Below, in pieces: positions 9,341 to 18,171 of a stretch of DNA of 64,000 nt. Each line of letters begins with the position of its first letter. The stretch's first letter is position 1. The position numbers and the translations under genes are program-made. Below the pieces are notes generated by a model. It had not been told where the DNA came from. It did not search any database and was given only the letters and a program-made list of their open reading frames with translations. This DNA is from Jiangella aurantiaca (GTDB lineage Bacteria > Actinomycetota > Actinomycetes > Jiangellales > Jiangellaceae): assembly GCF_004349105.1 (NCBI RefSeq), contig NZ_SMLB01000023.1, positions 1-64,000 of the forward strand, read 5' to 3'.

Positions 9341-10111
9341 CCTGCTCGGACTCGCTCCGCTTGCGCGCCCGCCAGGGTGGTGTCAACTCCCACCAACACT
9401 AGGGTGCTCTCCTGGTCCCGGTGGTGTCAGCACTGACCTACAAACGGTGCTGGTGGAGACCTCTAAAGCCACCGGCGCCTGACCCGACTACGCGTCCTAT
9501 GCGCCCACTATGCAGCGGTTCCATTCGTGCCGTCTGGCGTCGAGTCGCAGGTGACTCGGGGTCAGCGCTTCCACGTGCGGACCACCTCGATGTGGTGTCG
9601 GTGTCAGCGGTCACGGTCCGCTCCCTTTCGGTGCAGTCAAAGTAAGGTTTGGACCGCTCTCGTGTGGATCAATCTGGGGAGTACGTGACGCCCGTGACTT
9701 GCGAGACCAGTGTGCTTGCGGTCACTGCGGCACGCGTTCCCGCTCAACCTGGCCCGATCCCCAGACCTAGGGGGTTCGCCCGACGGGGCCACAAGATGTG
9801 GCATCGAAGGTGTCCGAATGGTGTGCTTCTGTGGATAATGACATCGGTGTGATTCTGATGCCAGTCTAGGGCGAAGTTGTCGGCGGTCGCCGGTATCCTG
9901 TAGTGGAGGTCGAAGGCGACCTCGCCCAGACAGCACCAAGGCCCTGCGCCAGGACGATGTCTGAGCTCAGGGCCTGCGCGGTGATACGTGGTTGTTCGCC
10001 AGCATAGGTCGGGAGCGGCTTCTTCGGAAGAAGAACCGCCGTTCCTGTTCCAGAGGTCACATCGTCCGATTTGGGGCATTCGTCGTCAGATGACGATTCC
10101 AGAGGACGACC
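9341..10111. other. Non-coding stretch upstream of the CBASS operon
   Basis: I see no gene I can support on either strand. There are small dyads: GAGGTCG-AAGG-CGACCTC at 9906-9923 and CTTCTTC-G-GAAGAAG at 10019-10033. The latter overlaps the LexA-like site listed separately. Base composition is less GC-rich than the flanks, as is common at the edge of acquired DNA. Confidence 0.5.
10033..10044. promoter_or_regulatory. Candidate LexA (SOS) box upstream of the CBASS operon
   Basis: GAACCGCCGTTC matches GAAC-N4-GTTC, the core of the Gram-positive and actinobacterial LexA site. It lies 68 bases before the capV start. Roughly one such core is expected by chance in a window this size, so position is the main argument. 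Confidence 0.4.
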
Positions 10112-11161
10112 GTGCCCAGCGACCCCAGTGATGCCAGCGACTCGTCGGCGTTGCCGCGGTGTCCAGAGCGCTTCCAGGTGCTTGCCCTCGACGGAGGCGG
10201 CGCCAAGGCACTGTTCACCGCACATGTGCTTGCACGCCTTGAAGCCGACCTCGGCGTGCGCACCATCGACCACTTCGATCTCATCGCCGGCACCTCGGCC
10301 GGCGGGATCCTCGCGCTCGGACTCGGAGCTGGCCTGTCGCCCGCCGAGATCGTCATGCATTACACGGGCCTGGGACAGCGGGTCTTCCCTCGCTCACGCC
10401 GAGCGCCGTGGCGCCTCGGGTCGCGGGCACTCGGCCCAACTTACTCGGGCGCGGTCTTGCGGGAGGTTCTCAACGAGGTTCTGGGACAGCGCAAGTTAGG
10501 CGAGAGCGCCAAGCGACTGGTCATCCCGTCTTGGGACGTGCAGCGAGCCGAGGTGCACATCTTCAAGACGCCACATCACCCGCGTCTGCGGCGCGACGGG
10601 AAGATCTCAATGGTCGACGTGGCGATGGCGACGACGGCGGCCCCGACGTTCTTCGAGGCGGCCCATGTCGACGGGCAGCGGCTCGTCGACGGCGGGGTCT
10701 GGGCCAACAACCCGTCGGTCGTGGCGATCGGCGAGGCCGTGAGCATGCTCGGCGTCGACTTGGAGGCCATTCGGGTCCTCAACATAGGCACGATCGACCA
10801 GCGGACCAATCATGCCGAACGCCTCGACACCGGCGGCTGGCTCAATTGGGCCAAGCCCGCGGCGAACTTCATGATCACGGCCGCCAGTCGCGGGGCGCAG
10901 GGCACCGCGACGCACCTCGTCGGCAGGGAAGACTTTGTCCGCTTCGACGCTGTTGTCCCCGGCAACGTCTTCACGCTCGACCGGGCCAGCCCGAAGGCCC
11001 TCGCCGGTCTGGCAGCAGGCCAGAGCCGGGTGCTGAGCCCTCTGTTCACCGAGCGGTTCGCCGAGCACACGGCGAGCCCCTACACACCCAATCCTCTGCC
11101 TAGCACGCCCGACGCGTCCGACGAGCCCGGCAACCCGACGACGCCAGGAGGCGCATCGTGA
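10112..11161 (+). CDS. capV: CBASS effector: patatin-like phospholipase (CapV type)
   Basis: A 349-residue patatin-like phospholipase, first gene of the CBASS operon. The glycine-rich oxyanion segment is LDGGGAKAL (residues 26-34), the nucleophile is S62 in GTSAGG, and the catalytic Asp is in VDGGVWANNP (about residue 194). CapV proteins are switched on by the cyclic nucleotide made by the neighbouring CD-NTase and degrade the inner membrane, killing the infected cell. The usual GGGxxG oxyanion motif here ends in Ala (GGGAKA), a mild oddity. GTG start; its stop overlaps the CD-NTase start (GTGA), indicating translational coupling. Confidence 0.92.
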   Translation: MPSDPSDASDSSALPRCPERFQVLALDGGGAKALFTAHVLARLEADLGVRTIDHFDLIAGTSAGGILALGLGAGLSPAEIVMHYTGLGQRVFPRSRRAPWRLGSRALGPTYSGAVLREVLNEVLGQRKLGESAKRLVIPSWDVQRAEVHIFKTPHHPRLRRDGKISMVDVAMATTAAPTFFEAAHVDGQRLVDGGVWANNPSVVAIGEAVSMLGVDLEAIRVLNIGTIDQRTNHAERLDTGGWLNWAKPAANFMITAASRGAQGTATHLVGREDFVRFDAVVPGNVFTLDRASPKALAGLAAGQSRVLSPLFTERFAEHTASPYTPNPLPSTPDASDEPGNPTTPGGAS

Positions 11162-12186
11162 AGCACGCCGACTACTTCAAGAACTTCCTCGACAACACCG
11201 TCAACCTGCCGCAGTGGCAGGTCGACCTGCTCAGCAGTCGGGTCGAGTCGATCTACAAGTGCCTGACGGCCGACCCCGACCTTAAGCCGCTGATCAAGAA
11301 GAAGATCCCCCAGGGGTCGTGGCCGCAGCGCACGATCATCAAGCCCGTCAACGGCAATGCCTTCGACGGCGACGTCATGGTCCAGCTGGTCGAGGACCCC
11401 GACTGGGCCGACGACCTCAAGAAGTACGGCAACGCGATCTACGACGTCCTCCACAAGACCTCGCCGTACAAGAACATGCCGCACGGGCGGAAGTGCCGCT
11501 GCGTCTACGTCAACTACGCCGAGAACGCGATGCACGTCGACATTGTCCCGTTCGTGCTGCGCGAGGACGGAACACAGTGGATCATCAACCGCGACGACAA
11601 CAAGTGGGAGCGCACCGACACCGACGGCTTCACCGACTGGATGAAGACGAAGGACGCCATCGCCAACAAGCGCCTGCGTGAGGTCATCCGGATCATGAAG
11701 TTCTTGCGTGACCACAAGAACTCCTGGACGGGCACGAAGTCCATCCTGCTGACGACGCTGCTCGGCGAGCGGGTCGAGTCGTGGCGGAAGGTGCTCGACA
11801 GCGGCTACTACGGGGACCTCCCGACGGCGCTGTTCCACATCGTCTCCGACCTCGATGAGTGGCTCCAAGCTCGTCCTACCAAGCCGATCATCATGGACCC
11901 ATCCGGCTCTGGCACCTCCTTCGACCACCGCTGGACCCAGGAGACCTACGCCCACTTCCGCAACCGCATCCACGCCCACGCCGCCGAGATCAAGGCCGCC
12001 TACGAGGAGGAGGACTTCGACGAGAGCGTCAAGAAGTGGCAGGCGCTGTTCGGCGACGGCTTCAAGGCCCCCAAGGGCTCCGGCTCGTCGTCGAGTTCCT
12101 CGGGATCGACCAAGTTCAGCAGCGTCTCCAGCGCCGCGGCTGCGGCTTCGACGTCGACGGTCAAGCACTCCGGTCGCGCGGGATGA
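11158..12186 (+). CDS. CBASS cyclic-oligonucleotide synthase (CD-NTase)
   Basis: A 342-residue CD-NTase (cGAS/DncV-like nucleotidyltransferase). Visible are the GS motif (G53-S54 in PQGSWPQRT), the metal-binding D70-G-D72 and the third acid D128 in MHVDIVP. It senses infection and makes a cyclic di- or tri-nucleotide that activates the flanking effectors. The clade and exact product cannot be read off. The C-terminus is a flexible Ser/Ala-rich tail ending in Gly (SGRAG), as expected of a protein whose C-terminus is joined to other proteins by Cap2. GTG start at 11158 with an AGGAGG eight bases upstream. Confidence 0.93.
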   Translation: MKHADYFKNFLDNTVNLPQWQVDLLSSRVESIYKCLTADPDLKPLIKKKIPQGSWPQRTIIKPVNGNAFDGDVMVQLVEDPDWADDLKKYGNAIYDVLHKTSPYKNMPHGRKCRCVYVNYAENAMHVDIVPFVLREDGTQWIINRDDNKWERTDTDGFTDWMKTKDAIANKRLREVIRIMKFLRDHKNSWTGTKSILLTTLLGERVESWRKVLDSGYYGDLPTALFHIVSDLDEWLQARPTKPIIMDPSGSGTSFDHRWTQETYAHFRNRIHAHAAEIKAAYEEEDFDESVKKWQALFGDGFKAPKGSGSSSSSSGSTKFSSVSSAAAAASTSTVKHSGRAG

Positions 12187-12197
12187 GCGCAGGGTGA

Positions 12198-14012
12198 GTG
12201 CGTGGTGAGAGCGGCGTGAGTACAAGGCGCACCAGCGAGTGGCAGGCCAGAGTCCTCCGGGACCTGGCCGCCTTCGCGGTGGCGTACCCGGGCGAGGTCG
12301 AAATGATCGGCACGCCTCGCTACAGCGGCAAGTTGATGCACCTGCGCATGCGTGTGCACACCGCCGACATCGAGCGCGTCGATGGCGGCCTGCGCCTGCG
12401 TGACCACGAGGAGTTCCAAGTCACGGTGGGTCAGTCCGACATCGTGCCGCCGCGCGTCGAGGTCGATCACCTGCGGTTCCTCGACCACGCCCACGTGCTC
12501 CAGGGCACCCGACTGTGCCTCTACCTTGACCCGTCACGTGAATGGGACCCCGCCGACGGCTTCGGCGGCCTCGTCGACCGACTCATCGAGTGGCTCGGCG
12601 ACGCCGCTGCCGGACGCTTCGACGCCCAGACCGCGCTCTACCACGCCGTCGGCGGAGTGCTTCACGAGACGGACGGGTCCCCGAGCGTGGTCGTGCGCGG
12701 CTCGTTGCCCGCCGGCCGACTCGTCCGAAACGGCTGGCTCATCGAGCGGACGCCGTTTCGCTACGACCTGACGCTGGACCGCAACCGAGCTGCGGGCAGC
12801 ACGGTCGCCGAGCATGTGCCAGTCATGCGACTTGACGCCGCTCTGCCGCTGGGGGCGGGTAGCACACTTCTTACGCTCCTGAACGTCATCGAGGACCCGT
12901 ATGCCGGCTACCCCGCACCGTGCGAGGCCTTCACCAAGGTGCGCTGGCTGACGGGCCTCGCGGCGCCGTTCCTGACCGCCGCGGGCGCGAGCGCGATCCG
13001 CAAGCCCGACGGCACGGCACAGCGGATCGTGATCGCGGTCCCTCACCCCACCGGCGGAGCGCCGCACCTGCTCGTCGCCAGCCTTCCTGCGCCCGCCGCG
13101 GACCGACTCCGGGCCATTGCCCGGGCCAGCGCCAAGAGGAGTTCCATCATCAGTATCGACCCGGCCAAGATTGAGTCAGGCACGGACGTGGAGTGGCTTC
13201 ACGTCTCCGACGAGCGCCCCGAGGTGACGACCCGACGTGACTCCACGCGACCGGTCTCTGCGTTCGCCGACAAGACCGTACACGTGTGGGGCTGCGGTGG
13301 CCTGGGATCGTGGGTCGCTGAGTACGTCGTTCGCGCGGGCGCGAAGAAGGTCGTGCTCTGCGATCCCGGCCGCGTCACCGGGGGCCTCCTGGTCCGGCAG
13401 AACTTCACCGAAGCCGACGTCGGCGACTCGAAGGCAGAGGCCCTCGCTGTGCGCATGCGGGCGATCAGCGATACCGTCGAGGTGACGGCTCGCGACGCCA
13501 ACATGCCGGAACCCTCTGATTGGACCGACGTCGACCTCGTCATCGACGCGACAATCAGCGTGGCGATCGGACGCGTGCTCGACGGCGCAGCCGCGACCGC
13601 CGAGCGCCCGGTCCTGGCGCAGATGGCCTGCGACGTGCGAAGCGGATCGCAGGGAATCCTTACCGTGTCGATGCCGCCGGAGTCAAGCGGTTGCCTCACC
13701 ATCGATCAGCAGGCAGGCCACGTAGTGAAGGCCGATGGCACTCTGGAGCCGTTCCACGAGTTGTGGGGCTCAGAAACTGACACCAACGAGGTCATCCCCA
13801 CCCGCGGATGTTCGCCTCCGACTTTCCACGGCTCCGCGGCTGATCTGAGCGGCGTGGCGGGCAGTCTGACCAGCATCCTGGGCTCGCATCTCGCATCGAG
13901 CGACGCGGTGTCGGGGACGCACCTGATCTCACTGCCTCACGGGGAGGCGGGCCCGCTGAGGCACTTCGTGCCGGTCGCGGCTCCCATAGAGACCGAGCTG
14001 TCCGATGGCTGA
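12198..14012 (+). CDS. cap2: CBASS E2-E1 fusion conjugation enzyme (Cap2 type)
   Basis: A 604-residue fusion. The N-terminal ~170 residues are an E2-like domain with the putative catalytic C107 in RLCLYLDPSREWDP. The C-terminal half is a ThiF/E1 adenylation domain with VWGCGGLGSW as nucleotide loop and a likely transfer Cys in TRGCSPPTFHGS. Cap2 proteins prime the CD-NTase by linking its C-terminus to target proteins. The start is GTG at 12198 or, six codons later, GTG at 12216. The stop overlaps the next start by eight bases. The usual partner Cap3, a JAB deconjugase, is not encoded here, so this is a reduced type II layout. Confidence 0.9.
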   Translation: MRGESGVSTRRTSEWQARVLRDLAAFAVAYPGEVEMIGTPRYSGKLMHLRMRVHTADIERVDGGLRLRDHEEFQVTVGQSDIVPPRVEVDHLRFLDHAHVLQGTRLCLYLDPSREWDPADGFGGLVDRLIEWLGDAAAGRFDAQTALYHAVGGVLHETDGSPSVVVRGSLPAGRLVRNGWLIERTPFRYDLTLDRNRAAGSTVAEHVPVMRLDAALPLGAGSTLLTLLNVIEDPYAGYPAPCEAFTKVRWLTGLAAPFLTAAGASAIRKPDGTAQRIVIAVPHPTGGAPHLLVASLPAPAADRLRAIARASAKRSSIISIDPAKIESGTDVEWLHVSDERPEVTTRRDSTRPVSAFADKTVHVWGCGGLGSWVAEYVVRAGAKKVVLCDPGRVTGGLLVRQNFTEADVGDSKAEALAVRMRAISDTVEVTARDANMPEPSDWTDVDLVIDATISVAIGRVLDGAAATAERPVLAQMACDVRSGSQGILTVSMPPESSGCLTIDQQAGHVVKADGTLEPFHELWGSETDTNEVIPTRGCSPPTFHGSAADLSGVAGSLTSILGSHLASSDAVSGTHLISLPHGEAGPLRHFVPVAAPIETELSDG

Positions 14013-15195
14013 GCCACAGTCGACCACGCCCCCCGATGGGCGCGACACCACCGTCAAGCGCGAGCGCATCAAGGAGTCGGTGCGTAACGCTCTGTGGGCA
14101 CGCACCGCTGGTCGCTGCACGATCTGCAACCGCCGTCTCCTTGGCGACCAGCGGACGTACCTGCACTCGGTACTCCTGGCAGAACTAGCACACAACATCG
14201 GCGCCATCGACGGCGACGGCTCTCCGCGCAGAAGGGACTACCACGGGGTCGACGACAACGAGGCGGAGGAGAACCTGCTGCTCCTGTGCCACGACTGCCA
14301 CAAGATCATTGACGATCCCGGCCATATCGACTTCTTCCCGCCGGAGAAGTTGCGGCAGCTCAAGGAGTCGTTCGAGCGGCGCATCGAGATGGTCACCGAG
14401 AGCGGCGGACTCACGCGGACCGCAGCCCTGCGCCTCGGCTGCACCATTCGTGGCTCGCTCGCCATGGCCTCGCAGCGCGAGATCGCCGAGACGCTCCTAG
14501 CCGGCAATTATCTCGGGCTCGTCGAAACCCAGCGCAGTGGAGACTTCACCTGTCGCATCAGCGGCTCTGCCGGCGGCCGTGGGTTCTGGGACGCCGCCCA
14601 GCAATCGATCGATGACGCCATGACCCAGGTCCGACAGGCAGTCGAGACCGGCGACGTCGAACACATCTCGGTGTTCGCCATCGCCCCTGTACCGTTGCTC
14701 GTCTATCTAGGCTGGCATCTAGACGACAAGACTCCGACACGCCTTTTCCAGAAGCACCGCGACCAGTTCGTCGGCTGGTCATGGAGCGACCAACGCGAGC
14801 CCATCGAGTTTGAGGTTAGTTCGTCCGATGGGGACACCTCCGCCGAGCATGTCGTGCTGGTCTGCTCACTGACAAGCGAGGTGAACCGGGGCGTCTTCAC
14901 CGATGCCCTGGAGGGACAGCCGCTCATCGAGGTTAGACCCATAGGCGAGGGCCCCGGCCCGACGCTGCTCTCGCACGAGCAGTCCCTGGTCAACTTCGGC
15001 GAACAGTGGCGGACCGCGCTAGCGACAGCCGAGGCGCGATTCCCGAATGCTAGGCGCTGGCACCTGGTTGCTTCAGCCCCGGTGTCTGCCTCGATCGAGA
15101 TGGGCCGTGCCTTCGTCCGCGACATCCACCCGCCCGTCACGGTCTACGAGCGTACCGACGAGGCCTACGAGGCGGTGCTCGTCGTCAACGGATAG
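14005..15195 (+). CDS. cap5: CBASS effector: HNH-SAVED nuclease (Cap5 type)
   Basis: A 396-residue two-domain protein. The N-terminal HNH nuclease has C38-x2-C41, H63, N90 and C95/C98 with flanking His (LLLLCHDCHK). The C-terminal half (about 190-396) is a SAVED domain, which binds cyclic oligonucleotides. Cap5 proteins oligomerise on ligand binding and cut double-stranded DNA, giving abortive infection. It is the fourth gene of the operon, overlapping cap2 by eight bases. Together with the patatin phospholipase the operon therefore has a membrane-attacking and a DNA-attacking effector. Confidence 0.92.
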   Translation: MAEPQSTTPPDGRDTTVKRERIKESVRNALWARTAGRCTICNRRLLGDQRTYLHSVLLAELAHNIGAIDGDGSPRRRDYHGVDDNEAEENLLLLCHDCHKIIDDPGHIDFFPPEKLRQLKESFERRIEMVTESGGLTRTAALRLGCTIRGSLAMASQREIAETLLAGNYLGLVETQRSGDFTCRISGSAGGRGFWDAAQQSIDDAMTQVRQAVETGDVEHISVFAIAPVPLLVYLGWHLDDKTPTRLFQKHRDQFVGWSWSDQREPIEFEVSSSDGDTSAEHVVLVCSLTSEVNRGVFTDALEGQPLIEVRPIGEGPGPTLLSHEQSLVNFGEQWRTALATAEARFPNARRWHLVASAPVSASIEMGRAFVRDIHPPVTVYERTDEAYEAVLVVNG

Positions 15196-15520
15196 AGCTA
15201 CGAACGTGTGACTCGGACCCGACTAGAACTGCTGGCCCCAATCAAGCTCAGACCTCTCGCCCCCTTCGGTCGTCACGCCATGTCGCCCGCCCGTACCTCG
15301 TGACCCAGGACAGCCAGGATGAAGCCACATACCTGGTGCCTTCTGAGACGGCCGGACTGGTCGCTGCAAGGGTTAGCCGCTGCGTCATTCCGCCGCCTGT
15401 CAGGCACCGCGAGTATCGCTGGCGCTCGTGGGCCAGCATGAACCTCCAAGGCGAGCCTCGTGGTCCGGAAACGCCGTCGGGCCCTGTCCGGCGTCCGAGT
15501 TGAAGTGCCATCATCGCGTC
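15196..15520. other. Intergenic stretch behind the CBASS operon
   Basis: No gene seen. It contains one copy of the recurring motif GCGTCATTCCGCCGC at 15382-15396. No clear terminator hairpin directly follows the HNH-SAVED gene. Confidence 0.5.
15382..15396 (+). repeat. Interspersed motif GCGTCNTTCCGCCGC, copy 1
   Basis: GCGTCATTCCGCCGC, 187 bases behind the HNH-SAVED stop. Further copies lie at 15978, 20102 (first base pair altered), 22113 and 24601, all on the plus strand behind plus-strand genes. Confidence 0.55.
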
Positions 15521-15919
15521 ATGAGCGAACGCGAGGAGTTCATCAGCTGGGTGCAGTCGGTTGTCAGGGATGCGGAGATCGCCGTCCATAACGGTAACGC
15601 TGGGCCACGCCGCGCCATTTGGTCACGGAACGACCCGGTGACCGTGCTGGGTGCCTGGAAGAACGCCAGTGGGCAACAAGAGCTCGACGAGCTCTTCAAC
15701 AATCTCGCCGACAGCTTTACGGACTGCACGTCGTACGAGTTCGAGCTTCTCGAGGCCGAGGTGCTTGGTAACACCGCCTATACGGTGGGCTTCGAGCACA
15801 CCTCTGCGTCCGTCAATGGTGTTCCGCGTACCTACACCCTGCGCGCGACGCAGATCTACCGGTGGGAGGACGGCGCATGGAGGGTGGCGCACCGCCACGG
15901 GAGCGCACCGCCAGAATAG
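15521..15919 (+). CDS. SnoaL/NTF2-like small protein
   Basis: A 132-residue protein of the NTF2-like fold: an N-terminal helix (FISWVQSVVRDAEIAVHNGNAGP), the segment NDPVTVLGAWKNASG, and the C-terminal strand IYRWEDGAWRVAHRHGSAPP, typical of the SnoaL-like/DUF4440 group. Members range from isomerases to ligand binders, and no catalytic residues can be assigned. I chose the ATG at 15521 because the preceding frame looks non-coding. It stands alone, flanked by copies of the interspersed motif. Confidence 0.8.
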   Translation: MSEREEFISWVQSVVRDAEIAVHNGNAGPRRAIWSRNDPVTVLGAWKNASGQQELDELFNNLADSFTDCTSYEFELLEAEVLGNTAYTVGFEHTSASVNGVPRTYTLRATQIYRWEDGAWRVAHRHGSAPPE

Positions 15920-15977
15920 ATCGGCGAAGCCACCTCCCCAGCAGTCCATACGCTCATCAAGCAAGTGGGTGCTGTCT

Positions 15978-15992
15978 GCGTCTTTCCGCCGC
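15978..15992 (+). repeat. Interspersed motif GCGTCNTTCCGCCGC, copy 2
   Basis: GCGTCTTTCCGCCGC, 59 bases behind the SnoaL-like gene. It is followed after four bases by CGGCAGCGT, which also follows the copy at 24601. Confidence 0.55.
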
Positions 15993-16186
15993 CTATCGGC
16001 AGCGTCCGGAACTGTCGACGAGCGGATACCCTCCCGGGATCCCTCACCGCCGCACGTGCCCAATGCCTGAGCCGCCCTCGGAAGAGTTTCGGCTATACCT
16101 CTATGTCCGTTAATGGGCAAGTGTCATGATGCTGCTGGGCAGTCCAGAGCGGCTATAGCAGCCGCACAGTGCTGGGGAGGCAAGCC

Positions 16187-16819
16187 ATGTTCAACACAAC
16201 CCGGCGCCGACGCAGTGTCGTCGTTCCCATGTCGGCCCTCCTGGGGGTCCTGGCATTTTCGATATCCGCGTCGGCCGAGGCCGAACGTTCGTTATTCTTC
16301 GAGGAGACGGCCGAAGCCTTCTGGGCGGTACCGCATCAGTGCGTGGACGGCTCGACCGTGCAGGCAACGCTGCTGGTGCGCAGCACACGAGACTTCGAGT
16401 CGCCTGATACAGAGGACCCGGACCCAACGGCAAGGGTGCAGTACCTGGCCGTTTGCCCTGACGGCAGATCGTTCAGCTGGGCGGCACCGGCCGCCCCGGC
16501 GACGATCACGAGCACCGAGAACCTCAAGAGCGTCACCGCCACTGGAACGGGAATTGCCAGGGACAACCTGGGTGGTTCACACCAGGTGTCCTTCGACGTG
16601 GCGTGGACGGGCGTCGGAGAGCTGGAGACGAGTGTCAGAACGACGTCGAACCAGGGCTTCTCGGTGAACACCAGCACCAGGAAACAGCGTGAAGCCACCG
16701 CGACCGGTCGGGTGACCTTCGATGGCGATGTCTTGGTCGACGGCGCGGCGAACCACCCGACCCGGCCGGCCCCGTTCATCCGCACCGACGAGGAGCGAAC
16801 CACACGACCGCCCAGCTGA
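16187..16819 (+). CDS. Secreted protein of unknown function
   Basis: A 210-residue protein with a clear Sec signal: NTTRRRR, then VVVPMSALLGVLAFSISASA, with likely cleavage after ASA. The mature part is beta-rich, with two cysteines (HQCVDGST and LAVCPDGRS) about 40 residues apart that could form a disulphide, and a polar C-terminal tail. I recognise no family. The ATG at 16187 follows a GGGGAGG six bases upstream. Confidence 0.72.
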   Translation: MFNTTRRRRSVVVPMSALLGVLAFSISASAEAERSLFFEETAEAFWAVPHQCVDGSTVQATLLVRSTRDFESPDTEDPDPTARVQYLAVCPDGRSFSWAAPAAPATITSTENLKSVTATGTGIARDNLGGSHQVSFDVAWTGVGELETSVRTTSNQGFSVNTSTRKQREATATGRVTFDGDVLVDGAANHPTRPAPFIRTDEERTTRPPS

Positions 16820-17238
16820 CCACGCAGACGTGGCCAGTGGCGTAAGGCGAGTGGAGTTCACCAACTGGATGGACGGGACTTGCATCAGTGCCCTGTGTAG
16901 GTACCGCTTGTGCATGCGACGGATATCCCGCTGTTCCTGAATGTGGTGAGCGTCCACGTTGCGTGGCGACCGAAAGGTCTACCGCCGTCGCAGCACACTC
17001 ATCTGTTGCCGCGGGTCGCGTGCGACACCAGCGCCCCGGGGCCGTGGATCGCACAAGGCGAAACACATGGTGCGAGTTCTGTTGTCGCGTGCTGCGGGAT
17101 ACTCGTGCCATGGCTACGACGAGGAGCGCTGGGTTGGCCCGGCTCCGGGCGAGGCCCGGCCAGCGTGCTGACTGACTTGAGCCTTGACGGCGAGCCCTTC
17201 CGGTCGGTCGGCCCCGCCGACCAGCACCCGCCCACGGG
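16820..17238. other. Intergenic stretch, nothing recognised
   Basis: About 420 bases between the secreted protein and the convergent cyclase gene. No gene, repeat or convincing terminator seen. Confidence 0.4.
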
Positions 17239-18171
17239 TCAGCGTGTGACGATCACGCGGCAGGGCCCGCCCGAGCCGTCCTCCCACGGGATCGCGCCGA
17301 CGAAGACGGTGCCGTTGCGCACCGGGGCGGCCGACAGGTTGGCGAGGTTCTCGATGCCGTAACGGTCGGTGGCGAGGAACCCGAAGTGCACCGGAAAGGT
17401 CGACGAGTTGCCCGGGTCGAGGCTGGGCGTGTCCACCCCGATGCCGACCGGGTCGCGACGGGCGACCAGCCACTCGGCTGCGTCGATCGAGAACCCGGGA
17501 AAGTTCAGGTCAGGGAACCCGGCGCCGCCCAGGAAGGTGTCCGGGTCACCGAAGCGTTCCTCCCAGCCCGAGTTCATCGCCACCAGCGCTCCCCGCGGGA
17601 TGCGACCGTAGCGACGCTCCCATGCGACCAGGTCGGCCACCTCGACCATCGCGTTGGGATCCTCGTCGGCCTTGGCGGAGATGTCGACCACGACCAGCGG
17701 CGCGATCAGTTCGGCGGCCGTGAGGTCGTCGACCAGCCGGGCACCCTGCGCGAAGTGGCCGGGGGCATCCACGTGCGTGCCGATGTGCTCGGGGAAGGTC
17801 CATGACTTCGAGAAGAACCCCGTGGTGTCGAAATCGTCAGTGACCACGTCGGAGATCACCGGCTGGGTCCCGTAGAAGCTCGGAAAGTCCTTGACGAGTC
17901 GGTAAGTCAGGTCGATCATGCGATCGGGGCGACCGCGTCCGGGTGGTGGCGCGGCGGTCGCGGGCAGGGCCGACCCCATCGAGGCGAGCACCGCGCCACC
18001 GGCCGCGGTCATTCCGGACCGCAGGAACCTGCGCCGGTCCGTCATTGCCCCGTCGACGGCTCGGTCCGGGAGCCGAGGCGATGTTCGGTCCGGCTGGTGA
18101 CCGGCGCGATGCTCGGGCACGGCCGTGGCCGCGCCGCCGTGGTCGTGGTGAGTGGTTCCCGACAGGCACAT
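17239..18171 (-). CDS. Tat-secreted cyclase-family protein (kynurenine formamidase-like)
   Basis: A protein of about 310 residues. A twin-arginine signal (TDRRRFLRSGMTAAGGAVLASMGSALPATA) precedes a cyclase-fold metal hydrolase with the family motif HIGTHVDAPGHF, whose His and Asp bind metal. The family includes bacterial kynurenine formamidase and isatin hydrolase. I took the ATG at 18171 because GAGGAGG lies just upstream. An ATG at 18045 (MTDRRRFL) puts the Tat motif at the very N-terminus and is an equal alternative. Probably exported folded with its metal. The substrate is unknown. Confidence 0.83.
   Translation of the reverse strand: MCLSGTTHHDHGGAATAVPEHRAGHQPDRTSPRLPDRAVDGAMTDRRRFLRSGMTAAGGAVLASMGSALPATAAPPPGRGRPDRMIDLTYRLVKDFPSFYGTQPVISDVVTDDFDTTGFFSKSWTFPEHIGTHVDAPGHFAQGARLVDDLTAAELIAPLVVVDISAKADEDPNAMVEVADLVAWERRYGRIPRGALVAMNSGWEERFGDPDTFLGGAGFPDLNFPGFSIDAAEWLVARRDPVGIGVDTPSLDPGNSSTFPVHFGFLATDRYGIENLANLSAAPVRNGTVFVGAIPWEDGSGGPCRVIVTR

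Noticed and set aside
9637-10079. Minus-strand frames upstream of CBASS as a possible transposase remnant
   Set aside because: I looked for transposase motifs in the minus-strand frames and found none convincing. The region is left as non-coding.
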